64,000 nt of DNA, taken from Amycolatopsis pittospori (lineage in GTDB: Bacteria > Actinomycetota > Actinomycetes > Mycobacteriales > Pseudonocardiaceae). The position numbers and the translations under genes were made by a program. The notes beneath the pieces were generated by a model. That model saw only the letters and a list, made by a program, of their open reading frames with translations. It made no database searches and had not been told where the DNA came from. Position 1 is the stretch's first letter. Every line of letters starts with the position of its first letter. Of this stretch, positions 1 through 8,002 are shown piece by piece. The stretch is from the NCBI RefSeq assembly GCF_013870525.1, contig NZ_JACBXD010000034.1, positions 1 to 64,000 of the forward strand. The letters are read 5' to 3'.

Positions 1-40
1 CCCGGGACTCCGCCGCCCACGAAGACCGCAGACCCGCGTC

Positions 41-84
41 GAAGGGGCCCTTTCCCCTCACTGTACGAGCGGAAAGTCCCCTTC
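41..84. terminator. Imperfect hairpin at window edge
   Basis: Positions 41-55 and 71-84 are complementary except for one bulged base, separated by about 15 nt. It lies beyond the 3' end of the minus-strand VWA gene, next to the longer hairpin at 111-165, and could serve that gene or a gene to the left of the window. There is no T-tract, as is usual in actinobacteria. Confidence 0.4.
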
Positions 85-110
85 ACCCCGCTGATCACTG
101 CTGATCACCG

Positions 111-165
111 GTCCGTGAAGGCCTCCTTGAGGGACCCAGAGTCCCTCAAGGAGGCCTTCACGGAC
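111..165. terminator. Perfect 25-bp-arm hairpin (bidirectional terminator)
   Basis: Positions 111-135 and 141-165 are exact reverse complements with a 5-nt loop (CCAGA). Such long perfect stems without a T-run are common between genes in Amycolatopsis-like genomes. The element sits about 120 bp beyond the stop of the minus-strand VWA gene and could end transcription from both sides. Confidence 0.7.
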
Positions 166-226
166 TCGGCACCCGACACGACACCTTTGCCCTAGCCCTC
201 AATAGAACCGTCCCGCCACTCAAGAC

Positions 227-246
227 CTCCTTTGTGGACAGCCGGG
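227..246 (+). repeat. Copy of dispersed CTTTGTGGACAG motif
   Basis: The stretch CTCCTTTGTGGACAGCC recurs at 19611-19627, and in inverted form at 3691-3711 and 19437-19458. It forms the ends of the MITE-like element at 19437-19627. Here only one end is recognisable. Confidence 0.45.
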
Positions 247-283
247 GCGGACTGGATCGTCCGCCCCGGCCCGGTTCACCGGA

Positions 284-2158
284 TCACCGGCGGCAGGGGT
301 TTCCGGCCGGGTGCGCGGCGGTGCCGTGCACGTCGGCCTGGGATTCCGCGAGCACGATCTTCGCGAGCGCGGTGTCCAGCGCGACGGCCTGCTGCTTCAC
401 GACGCCGTTCGCCACCGTCTGACCGTTGAGTTTCAGCGAGCCGATGACCAGCGGGATGGTCAGCGGCGCCGAGCCCACCGTGATGGCCTGGCCGTTGATC
501 TTCAGCGAGGCGACGTTCGAACTGCCTGCCAAGACGGGGGCGAGACCACCCGGTGCAGGCTGACAGGTCGCCGTCGCCTGCGACTGGATCACACCGAGTT
601 CGATGTTCAGCCCGAGCGTGCTGATCACCGTCTTGTCGATCTTGGCCGACGCCAGCGCGCGATCGCCCGCGGCGGGGGCCGCCGACTGGTTGTCCGGCGT
701 GAGATCGGTCGACGCGGTCAGTACCTGGGTTTCGACCTTGATCAGGCCGGCGTTGAGCGTCGCGGCGGCGACGGTGCGGGCGTCGTCGGCACAAGGCAGG
801 TTCGCCGGGTTCGCCTGCGCCGCGGTCACCCCGAGCACGTTCGCCGCGGTGCCCGTGCAGGAGAAGACACCGTCACGGTCGTCGTCGAGGATCGTGCCGA
901 CACCGGTCGGATCGACGAGGCCGGCGCCCGACGGGGCCGAGAGGTTCACCGTGAACGTCTCGTCCGGCTCGTCGACGGTGTCCGGGGCGACCAGCACGGT
1001 CACCGGCTTGACCGTCTGCCCGGGAGCGAAGGTGACCGTGCCGTTCGCCGTGGCGTAGTCGGCGGGCGCGGTCGCGCTGCCGTTGGCGGTGGAGTACTGC
1101 ACGGTCACCGGATTCGGGCTGGGGCCACCGAGCAGCGACACCGTGAAGGTCGCCGGGACCTGCGCGCCCCCCGAGCCTTCGGCGACCGTCACGTCGTCGA
1201 CGCTCAGGCCGAGCACGCGCACGGTGGTGGTCTCGATGTACCCACGCGAGACGCCGTCGACCTGATAGTCGACCACGCAGTGATAGGTGCCGGGAGCGGC
1301 ACCGGCCGACGCCGCGATCGTCTCGGTGAACGTGGCGACTTCGCCGCTGGTCACCTTGACGCTGCCGGGGTCGTTGGTGACCGTGAGCTGCGGGTCGCAG
1401 CTGGTCACCTTCGGGGTCACCGTGACCTCGATGGACTTGATGCCGTCCAGGATGGCCTGCGACACCTGACCGGCGGGCACGTTGTTCAGCAACACGCCAC
1501 CGGTGGCCGAGGTGATCGCCGAGGCCTGCCCGGTGGCGTCGAGACCACCGACGTTGACGGCGACGACACGGATCTTCGCCGCTTGGAGTGCCGCGATGGT
1601 CTGCGCCAGATTGTGCCCTCCGCTCGGATCGTGCGACGGCGCGTCGCCGAACCAGGCGACGATGCGGGTACCGTCCGGACGGAAGTCGACCGCGCCGGTG
1701 GCCAGCTGGTACAACGCGTTCAAGTTCGCTTCCGGCGTGTCCCCGCCGCCCGAAGCCACCCACTGGTTGATTCCGGCCTGGACGGCGGTGGTGTCACCGG
1801 TGATGCCCTGGTTGACCTTGAACGGCACCGAGTCGGTGAAGTCCTTGTATTCGGCGACACCGAACCGCGCGGTGGGCTGCGCGGCGAGCACGTCACCGGT
1901 GATGGCGCTGGCGTTCGACCTCACGTTGCCGATCGGCCCGCCCATACTGCCCGTGGTGTCGGCGAGCAGGACGAGGTCGGGGTTCGGCGGCACCGCCGAC
2001 GTCGTCACGTTCTTGGTCACGGTCGTGCTCTGCCCCGCGTCGAGGGTGAGATCGACCGTGGCCGGGTCGACCCCCGGCGGAGCCGCGACGGCGACCGCCG
2101 TGGACGCGAGCAGCGCCGTGACGGCGGTCAGGACGACGAGTAGTGGTCTTCGCGACAT
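284..2158 (-). CDS. Secreted VWA / Calx-beta domain protein
   Basis: This 624-aa protein has a Sec signal peptide (about residues 1-26, basic start, hydrophobic core, Ala-rich cleavage site). A von Willebrand A domain covers about 60-245; its metal site is of the DxSxS type in the form DTTGSMG near residue 67. A Calx-beta-like domain (about 325-425) contains a VDEPDETFTV stretch. The C-terminal 190 residues, with one probable disulfide pair, resemble nothing I can name. VWA and Calx-beta folds both bind divalent cations and mediate extracellular adhesion or protein contacts, so an exported Ca/Mg-dependent binding protein is likely. The start is set by GGGAAG eight bases upstream. No lipobox or sortase motif was seen. 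The gene stands alone. Confidence 0.85.
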   Translation of the reverse strand: MSRRPLLVVLTAVTALLASTAVAVAAPPGVDPATVDLTLDAGQSTTVTKNVTTSAVPPNPDLVLLADTTGSMGGPIGNVRSNASAITGDVLAAQPTARFGVAEYKDFTDSVPFKVNQGITGDTTAVQAGINQWVASGGGDTPEANLNALYQLATGAVDFRPDGTRIVAWFGDAPSHDPSGGHNLAQTIAALQAAKIRVVAVNVGGLDATGQASAITSATGGVLLNNVPAGQVSQAILDGIKSIEVTVTPKVTSCDPQLTVTNDPGSVKVTSGEVATFTETIAASAGAAPGTYHCVVDYQVDGVSRGYIETTTVRVLGLSVDDVTVAEGSGGAQVPATFTVSLLGGPSPNPVTVQYSTANGSATAPADYATANGTVTFAPGQTVKPVTVLVAPDTVDEPDETFTVNLSAPSGAGLVDPTGVGTILDDDRDGVFSCTGTAANVLGVTAAQANPANLPCADDARTVAAATLNAGLIKVETQVLTASTDLTPDNQSAAPAAGDRALASAKIDKTVISTLGLNIELGVIQSQATATCQPAPGGLAPVLAGSSNVASLKINGQAITVGSAPLTIPLVIGSLKLNGQTVANGVVKQQAVALDTALAKIVLAESQADVHGTAAHPAGNPCRR

Positions 2159-2586
2159 GGACTTCCCTTTCGAGACCCGGCGGCGGCCGGAATTCCTGTG
2201 GGTTGTCTGAGAAAGACGCGATGCCCCGCGTTTCGTTAATGCGTCACCCGGAGCGCCCTATGTCAAGACGCCCAACGAGTTGCCGTCGCGATTCCGGTCT
2301 ACGCGGCTCATATCCGCGTTGCGCCAAGGGGTTGAGCGGACCTCGGCATCTCTCACTCTTCAGAGCGACGGACGCCGGGCATCAGCGAACCTCCCGTGAG
2401 CGGTTCGCTGGAAAAAAGGGGAACTCCGTAGGCGATTTACCGGCGATATTCACCGAATGTCGCAACGCCGCCGGTCCGCCGATACCGCGGCGAGACCTTT
2501 GTGGTCCCGGCGCCACAGGATCGGCGGATACTCGAGTCGACTCTGGATTCACGTTGCCGGAACAGTGATCCGGGGAAGTCTCCGGC
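2159..2586. other. 428-bp intergenic region, no gene seen
   Basis: This is the upstream region of the VWA gene and lies beyond the stop of the protease gene, which is on the same strand. Open frames here have no ribosome site and read like noncoding sequence. It should hold the VWA promoter, but I could not pick a convincing -35/-10 pair. Confidence 0.6.
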
Positions 2587-3534
2587 TCAGAGTTCGCCGG
2601 CTCGCTCGTACAACTTCCGCACCGGCTCGGTCAGCGCGGCGCCGCTCAGGTCCGTGGTCACGCCGTCCTCGGTCATCGTTCCCCGGCTCGTCACGCTGAA
2701 AATGGTCCCCTTCCCACTGACGGGATCGAAGTTCCGCAGCCAAGGGCCGCCACTGGAGCCGCCCGCCAGGTCGCAATCCGTGTTCCAGGTCGTGGTGACC
2801 GAGTTCGCTCGGAGGTCCGCGGGCCGCGCGCAGGAGAACAGCGCCTCTCCCGCGGCCGCTCGCGACACCGGGTAGCCGAGGATGGTCGCGTCCACAGTGG
2901 ACGGAAGTGTCCCGAACGAGATCTCCTGCGTACCCGCGACGTCCGCGACGTGCCGGCCATCGACCGGATCCAGGGCGATCACCGCGTCGTCGTCCGCTCC
3001 GCTCATCGGGCCCGCATACGTACCGGACCAGGCGAAGGCCCGGGCCGCGAACACCCCGTGCGGGATTTCGCCGTGGTCATACCCCGGAACGAATACCACA
3101 TTGACGATCTTGATCGGGTTGTCGAACCGGTCCAGTCCGCCGTTCACACAATGCCCGGCGGTGAGTGCCACGTCCTTGCTCGAACTGGGGACCACCGTCG
3201 CGGTACAGGATCCGTCGACGCCGGGTTCGGCGGTGAAGAAAAGTCGCCCCACACCCGGCGGCACCGGCCCCGCCCATACGCGGCCGATCTTCTCGGCGGG
3301 CGGCAGTTCGTCGTCGCCGACCCATTGCCGCATCCGCTCCGGCGTCCAATGGGCCAGTGCCGCGGCCCGGTCGGCCTCGCTCACCGTCGTCACCACCCGC
3401 TCATCGGCCGCCGACGCCGGCGCGGCCACAGGCATCAGCGCCGTCGCGAAAACACCGGCCAACACGACGACTCGATGAACCACCCGAGGGAAACGCGGCT
3501 TCGTCAAGATCATATCCAGTGGACGCCTCACCAT
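2587..3534 (-). CDS. Secreted trypsin-like serine protease
   Basis: This is a chymotrypsin-fold (S1/V8-like) protease of 315 aa from the start at 3534. A signal peptide spans about residues 10-42 and ends in AAPASA. The catalytic triad is visible: His128 in LTAGHC, Asp near 183 in DDDAVIALDP, and Ser261 in GGSSGGPW. One Cys pair flanks His128 and another precedes the Ser, as in extracellular glutamyl-endopeptidase-like enzymes. A short propeptide probably follows the signal. The reading frame is open to 3711, but the extra N-terminus overlaps a repeat and would bury the signal peptide. ATG at 3534 or 3513 is therefore preferred. Substrate specificity cannot be read from the sequence. Confidence 0.85.
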   Translation of the reverse strand: MVRRPLDMILTKPRFPRVVHRVVVLAGVFATALMPVAAPASAADERVVTTVSEADRAAALAHWTPERMRQWVGDDELPPAEKIGRVWAGPVPPGVGRLFFTAEPGVDGSCTATVVPSSSKDVALTAGHCVNGGLDRFDNPIKIVNVVFVPGYDHGEIPHGVFAARAFAWSGTYAGPMSGADDDAVIALDPVDGRHVADVAGTQEISFGTLPSTVDATILGYPVSRAAAGEALFSCARPADLRANSVTTTWNTDCDLAGGSSGGPWLRNFDPVSGKGTIFSVTSRGTMTEDGVTTDLSGAALTEPVRKLYERAGEL

Positions 3535-3690
3535 CGGCCAGGTTGCCACCGAACCCGGCGGCAAAGTATTTGTCGAGACCAAGGCAAACTTGGCGTGACC
3601 GGATCTCCGCAGTGAGGTCTGCCTCGCCGGCTTCCTTGCAGGAGGTGTTCGCGGCACAGGTCCGGCCTGGCCGACGGAGCTCGGCCACTC

Positions 3691-3790
3691 CCGGCTATCC
3701 ACAAAAGACATTTCGCGGCGAAAATTCTCTGTTTGATACCTAGACGGCTAGTTCTCAACCCTGGTCACGAGTGGCGACGAGGGTTCCCTT
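3691..3790 (-). repeat. Partial copy of MITE-like element
   Basis: This stretch follows the same order of short matches as 19437-19530: a TCCACAAA-G-A end, a GCGG-GAAA block, TTGATACC, AGTTC, then GAGTGGC. It therefore looks like the left half of the same dispersed element. It lies immediately upstream of, and partly within, the open frame extending the protease gene, which argues against the longest start for that gene. Confidence 0.45.
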
Positions 3791-3880
3791 GAGGAACAAG
3801 GCGAACGTGGCGCCGTCGGCGGAGGTCGTTGCGTCCGGCCGCGCGGCAGGGGCCCGCTCGCCGGGGTGAGAGTGGGCGTG

Positions 3881-3994
3881 GCTCGCGTGCTTGGGCCCGG
3901 ATCTCGCGTGCTCAGGGACGTGGCTGCGTTTCTGGTTACCGCACCTGGGGGTGCACGGCGCCGAGCACGCGAGATCCGTCTCCGAGCACGCGAG
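3881..3994. repeat. Inverted CTCGCGTGCTC repeat cluster
   Basis: Two copies of CTCGCGTGCT (3882-3891, 3903-3912) are followed by two inverted copies AGCACGCGAG (3964-3974, 3985-3994), with matching flanks such as ATCTCGCGTGCTC against its complement. The strand can fold into nested stems. Function is unknown; it may be an intergenic structural repeat or terminator. Confidence 0.5.
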
Positions 3995-4056
3995 TGCGCC
4001 GCGCAGGCACCACCCCGAGACCCGACGCGCCTGACTTACCTCTATAGATGTTGTGA

Positions 4057-4085
4057 ACATCTGGATTATCTGAGTATCCTGATGT
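4057..4085. promoter_or_regulatory. TetR-type operator, copy 1
   Basis: This is an imperfect palindrome with half-sites ACATCTGGAT and ATCCTGATGT, ending 23 bp before the phosphatase start at 4109. Over 26 bp (4059-4084) it matches, on the opposite strand, 22 positions of the palindrome at 7931-7956 in front of the TetR gene; all four differences fall in the spacer. The TetR protein at 6812-7906 is the obvious candidate to bind both. Confidence 0.7.
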
Positions 4086-4108
4086 GGTTGTCGACGGTGG
4101 GAGCAGCG

Positions 4109-4693
4109 ATGGTTCGGCATTTGTACGTCGTTCGGCACGGTGCGGCGGATCCGTTCGGCGAGTTGACCGACGCAGGGCAGCGGCAGACCGAACTGCTCGG
4201 GGCGCGCCTGGCTGCCCTGCCGGTCGACACCGTCTGGCATTCGCCTCTCCCCCGGGCCGCGCGGTCCGCTCAGATCCTGGGCGCACATCTGCCGGGGGTC
4301 GCCGTGCGGGAAGCGGCCGAGTTGATCGACCACGTTCCGCACGTGCCGGACGAGGTACCTCCCGCCTGGGCGGGGTTCTTCGACGGGTACGACGCCGCGG
4401 AAGCGGCTTCGGGAGCACGTCTCGCGGATGCGCTGATCGACAGGTTCGCCCGGACCGCGGAAACCGAGACCCACGAGGTCCTGGTCACCCACGCCTATCA
4501 GGTGGCCTGGCTGGTACGGCACGCGCTCGACGCGCCGCCCGCGCGGTGGCTCGGGCTGAGCTGTGGGAACACGGCGCTGACGACGATCGAGTATCGCGAC
4601 GGCCTCGCGCCGACGGTGCTGACGTACAACGACATGGGCCACCTTCCGGCCGAACTGCGGTGGACGGGATTCGGTCCCGGCGTGCGGCCATGA
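4109..4693 (+). CDS. Histidine phosphatase family protein
   Basis: This is a phosphoglycerate-mutase-like phosphatase of 194 aa. The catalytic RHG motif is at residues 9-11 (VVRHGAAD) and the second conserved His is in VLVTHAYQ near residue 130. The HSPLPRAARSA stretch is the usual arginine-containing phosphate pocket. The ATG at 4109 follows GGGAGC and gives the expected N-terminus directly before the RHG strand; longer in-frame starts would add a disordered tail encoded by the repeat region. Its promoter carries a palindrome shared with the TetR gene of the convergent operon, so it is probably in that regulon. The substrate (sugar phosphate, nucleotide or phosphoprotein) cannot be inferred. 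Confidence 0.85.
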   Translation: MVRHLYVVRHGAADPFGELTDAGQRQTELLGARLAALPVDTVWHSPLPRAARSAQILGAHLPGVAVREAAELIDHVPHVPDEVPPAWAGFFDGYDAAEAASGARLADALIDRFARTAETETHEVLVTHAYQVAWLVRHALDAPPARWLGLSCGNTALTTIEYRDGLAPTVLTYNDMGHLPAELRWTGFGPGVRP

Positions 4694-4719
4694 GCTTCCG
4701 GAAGGTCGCCGGAGCGAGG

Positions 4720-6225
4720 TCAGCCCTGACGAAGCACGGCATGAGCGGCGCTCAGGCGTTGGGCTTCCCCGCGTTCGGAGTGATCGCCTGATACGTCGTC
4801 GGCCCAGCCGAGCAGACGGCTCAGGTGGGCATCCGCCGTGGTCGTGACTACGAGGGGGCTGCCGAGGGCGACTTCGCCGCTGGTCCCGTCGATGGTGATG
4901 AAGGTGCCTTCGCCGATGGTGCGCCCACCAGCACTCACCGAGGCATCGGCGACGACGAGGTCTGCGATCCCTACGACAGCGGGCTTTCCCATCGCTCGCG
5001 CGACGACGGCGGCGTGGCTGGCCGGACCTCCACGAGCGGTGACGATGCCGGCGGCGGCGGCCAGGCCGCGCATGTCGTGCGGGGAGGTTTCCGGCCGGAC
5101 CAGGATCACCGGGCCTGCCGCGGCCATGCGCACCGCGCCGTCGGCCGTGGTCACCACCCGCCCGGCCGCGACACCGGGACAGGCGCCCAGCCCTCGGGCC
5201 AGGAGGTCGGCCTCCGCGGTCGACGCCATCCTCGGTGTGCGGACGTGCCGGAGCTGCCGCGGCGAGATCCTGAGCAGTGCTTCGTGACGGTCGATGGCGC
5301 GTTCGTCGGCGAGGTCGGTGGCGACGCGGACGGCGGCGGCTCCGACGAACCGGCCCGGCCGGACCTGCAGCAGCCAGAGCTCACCGGCTTGGAACGTGAA
5401 CTCGGCGTAGCACGCGTCGCGATAGTGCTCCTCGACCCGGTTCAGGGCATCGAGCAGCCCGCTCCACACATCCGGCTCCCGGTCGGCCAACTCACGCAGG
5501 GGCCGGGTCAGTGCGCCGCCGGAGACGACGTCCTCACCTTGGTGTCCGAAAAGGACTTCGCCGAACGGGATCCGCTCACCGGTGTTGGGATCGCGGCTGA
5601 ACGCGACTCCGGTGCCGCTGCGCGCGTCGCGGTTCCCGAACACCATCGCCTGCACGATCACGGCCGTGCCGAGATCGTGCGGGATGTCGTGCAGCTCCCG
5701 ATAGGTTCGCGCGCGCGGTGTGTCCCAGGACGAGAACACCGTCTCCACCGCCAGTTCCAGCTGCCCGGTCGCGTCGTCCGGAATCCGCCGGTCACCGGCG
5801 ATCGCGGCGGTGAAGCCGGACAGGAACCGCTCCCGGGAACTCCGCGCGAACCGTGCATCACCCGTCTCGGCCGCCAAGCCGGCGGCGGCCGAGGTCGTGA
5901 GCCCCAGGTTGAGGATCGTGTCCATCATGCCGGGCATCGAAACTCCCGCCCCGGAGCGAACGGACACCGCCAACGGCGTGTCCGCTCCCCCGAAACGGCG
6001 TCCGGTGACGGCCTCGAGGCCGGTCATGGCCGACACGAGTTCGTCGTCGAGACCGTCGGGAAGACGCCCGTCACGCAGAAACGCGCGACACGCCTCCGTC
6101 GTGATGACGAACCCGGCGGGCACGGGCAGCCCGAGACGGTGCAGGACGACGAGGCCCTGCGCCTTGCCGCCCACCGCCTCCACCGCCTCCCCGAGCTCGG
6201 CGGAGAGGGGGCGGATCCATTTCAT
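4720..6225 (-). CDS. ppdK: Two-domain pyruvate phosphate dikinase homologue
   Basis: This is a PPDK/PEP-synthase family protein of 501 aa. It has an N-terminal ATP-grasp nucleotide-binding domain (about 1-300, with SVRSGAGVSMPGMMDT and FSRDPNTGE) and a swivelling phosphohistidine domain (about 340-470, TARGGPASHAAVVAR, phosphorylated His about 404). The C-terminal PEP/pyruvate TIM barrel of full PPDK (about 870 aa) is absent. Short PpdK proteins of this size occur in actinobacteria (Mycobacterium tuberculosis Rv1127c, from memory), so this is a family form, not a broken gene. It is the last gene of a three-gene operon and overlaps the 197-aa gene by ATGA. It may phosphorylate another acceptor or need a partner protein. 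Confidence 0.82.
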   Translation of the reverse strand: MKWIRPLSAELGEAVEAVGGKAQGLVVLHRLGLPVPAGFVITTEACRAFLRDGRLPDGLDDELVSAMTGLEAVTGRRFGGADTPLAVSVRSGAGVSMPGMMDTILNLGLTTSAAAGLAAETGDARFARSSRERFLSGFTAAIAGDRRIPDDATGQLELAVETVFSSWDTPRARTYRELHDIPHDLGTAVIVQAMVFGNRDARSGTGVAFSRDPNTGERIPFGEVLFGHQGEDVVSGGALTRPLRELADREPDVWSGLLDALNRVEEHYRDACYAEFTFQAGELWLLQVRPGRFVGAAAVRVATDLADERAIDRHEALLRISPRQLRHVRTPRMASTAEADLLARGLGACPGVAAGRVVTTADGAVRMAAAGPVILVRPETSPHDMRGLAAAAGIVTARGGPASHAAVVARAMGKPAVVGIADLVVADASVSAGGRTIGEGTFITIDGTSGEVALGSPLVVTTTADAHLSRLLGWADDVSGDHSERGEAQRLSAAHAVLRQG

Positions 6226-6815
6226 CGCGGGATCCCGAGGGTGGCGAGCTGGTCTTCGTGAAGCTGGGCCCACACGGCGTGATACGACTCGGTGTCGTCG
6301 GCCAGGAACTCCCACTCGCCCGCTTCGACGCGGCCGAGGGCTTCGGTGAGCCGGACCCGGTAGCGATCGAACCGGGGCAACGCCGAGGACAACCCGGCAC
6401 AGACGACGACGGCGCGCCGGTGGAGATCGGCGAACCGGCCGAGGACGCGGTCGTCGTAGGACCGATCGCTGTGATCGTTGGTGACCACGACACCGTCGAC
6501 CGACCGGAGCTGCCAAGCCGTGCAGAGGTCCAGCAGTTCCGGGTTGAGCACGAGAAAGCCGTCGTACGCCGTGGCCATGGCGGGGCGGGCGCCGGCCGAT
6601 TCCAGTTCCGCGGTGGTCCGCTCGGCATCCGCGACGCGGCCGTCGTCCGTCAGGGCCCACACCCGGAAGTCGGCGACGTGCGTGACGAGACCGGCGACCG
6701 CGAGATCGATCAGCTCGGACTCCACATCGGACTCACTCAGCCCCGTCGCCGCGGCCAAGCGGGTGAGACCCGCGGTGCCGACGCAACGAAGGGCATGCAA
6801 CACCAGGAGGTTCAC
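6222..6815 (-). CDS. PpdK-associated protein with winged-helix start
   Basis: This 197-aa protein is translated from a GTG that overlaps the TetR stop (ATGTGA), with AAGGA upstream; it overlaps the ppdK start. The first 60 residues read like a winged helix (GLTRLAAATGLSESDVESEL, then LVTHV and a wing-like VWALTDDGR). The remaining 135 residues form an alpha-rich domain with many Trp, Tyr and Asp residues. A gene of about this size also adjoins the short ppdK of mycobacteria (Rv1126c, from memory), so the pair is conserved. It could be a regulator or partner subunit of the dikinase. No enzymatic motif was seen. Confidence 0.75.
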   Translation of the reverse strand: MNLLVLHALRCVGTAGLTRLAAATGLSESDVESELIDLAVAGLVTHVADFRVWALTDDGRVADAERTTAELESAGARPAMATAYDGFLVLNPELLDLCTAWQLRSVDGVVVTNDHSDRSYDDRVLGRFADLHRRAVVVCAGLSSALPRFDRYRVRLTEALGRVEAGEWEFLADDTESYHAVWAQLHEDQLATLGIPR

Positions 6816-7906
6816 ATCGTGTCCTTCGGCGGCCGTGCGACGTTCTGCCCGTCGACGGTCGCCACCGCGTGGGCGGCACCTCGTCCCTGGGCCCGGGCGA
6901 CGATCCGGCCGCCTCGGACGCGCACCGCGGCCTCGGTCGCGTCGCCGGGCTCCGTCAGGCCGATCGCCGACGCCACGGACCCGCCGTCGAGGACCAGCCG
7001 GAGATGCCGCCATGCCTCGGTCGCGAACACCCTCCGCAGGCAGCCGACGAGGTCGGTGATCCTGAGCCGGACGAGGCGACCGGTCTCGGCGGGATCGTCC
7101 GTGACGACGACCAACGTCACCTGCTCGCCGGGCCGGGCGGACCGGACGGCCTCCTCGGCGGCGCCGAGGCGCCCCGCCCCCAGCACCGCGATGAGACCGT
7201 CGGCGGCCAAGTCGACCTGGTCGTCGCCGAGCCGGTCCGCGAGTCCCGTCGGCGCCTCCCAGGCGTCCGCGCACGGCTCCGCCGGGGACACATAGGGAAG
7301 GTGCGGCGGCGCCCAGGTGTCGGCCAGATCGATCCCGGCCAGGTGACGGCACGCGTGCGCCAGGTCGAAGGGGTCGCCGAACCCCGGCGCGGTCTCGGCA
7401 CGATGACTCGAGCCGTCCAGCAGGGTCAGCACCAGTTCGGCCAGGCGGACCCGCCGCCCCGCCGGCGTGTACAACTCCAGCGTGGTGGCGAGCAGCAGAG
7501 CCTCCAGCCGGGCCACCTGAGCAAGCACCTCGCGCCCGCGCTCGTCGTCGAGAACACCGTCCAGCGAGCGCAGCTGCAGCCGTCCTCCCGAAGCCGAGTC
7601 ACCGACCAGTGGCAGCCGTTCGAGCCAGATGCGGGCGAAGGCGCCCAGCGCGTCGGCCAATGACACCGGCGGCGCCGACGACTCACCGGCGGCCGCGTTC
7701 TCGACCAGGTCGATCAACACCGCCAGGTACAAGGCGCGTTTACCCGGGAAGTTCGAGTACACCGCGCCACGGGTCAGCTCGGCCCGCTCGGCGATCCGGT
7801 CGACCTTCGCCAGGGCGTAGCCGCGCTCGACGAACTCCACCTTCGCCGCGGCCAGCACGGACGCCCGCGTGCGTTCCTGCTGCTGTACCCGAGTCAGTCG
7901 GACCAT
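6812..7906 (-). CDS. TetR regulator with long C-terminal extension
   Basis: This protein has 364 aa, against about 200 for ordinary TetR proteins. A TetR helix-turn-helix occupies residues 10-60 (VDRIAERAELTRGAVYSNF). The usual ligand domain ends near 210. A further 150-residue segment contains a beta-alpha-beta-like stretch (EQVTLVVVTDDPAETGRL) that I cannot assign. The start at 7906 follows GAGGAGGGG; the frame is open to 7933, but that would place the start inside the operator at 7928-7960. It leads the operon with the 197-aa gene and ppdK and probably represses itself. A matching operator before the phosphatase gene suggests a second target. Confidence 0.8.
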   Translation of the reverse strand: MVRLTRVQQQERTRASVLAAAKVEFVERGYALAKVDRIAERAELTRGAVYSNFPGKRALYLAVLIDLVENAAAGESSAPPVSLADALGAFARIWLERLPLVGDSASGGRLQLRSLDGVLDDERGREVLAQVARLEALLLATTLELYTPAGRRVRLAELVLTLLDGSSHRAETAPGFGDPFDLAHACRHLAGIDLADTWAPPHLPYVSPAEPCADAWEAPTGLADRLGDDQVDLAADGLIAVLGAGRLGAAEEAVRSARPGEQVTLVVVTDDPAETGRLVRLRITDLVGCLRRVFATEAWRHLRLVLDGGSVASAIGLTEPGDATEAAVRVRGGRIVARAQGRGAAHAVATVDGQNVARPPKDTM

Positions 7907-7927
7907 CCTGCCCCTCCTCTGAATTTC

Positions 7928-7960
7928 CATCATCAGGATACCTCGAAAATCCAGATGATG
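7928..7960. promoter_or_regulatory. TetR operator, copy 2 (autoregulatory)
   Basis: This is a near-perfect 33-bp palindrome: CATCATCAGGAT, a 9-nt spacer, then ATCCAGATGATG, with one mismatch between arms. It lies 22 bp upstream of the TetR start at 7906. It matches the site at 4057-4085 in inverted orientation. Confidence 0.78.
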
Positions 7961-8002
7961 TACACATTCGAAAGCGGAGATGGTCGCCTCGCTCCCCCGG
8001 TG

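Larger units (their letters stand above)
3535..4108. other. Divergent intergenic region with several repeats
   Basis: This 574-bp gap separates the protease gene (minus) from the phosphatase gene (plus). It holds a partial copy of the dispersed element (about 3691-3790), a set of inverted CTCGCGTGCTC motifs (3881-3994) and a TetR-type palindrome (4057-4085). No protein-coding gene is supported. Confidence 0.6.
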
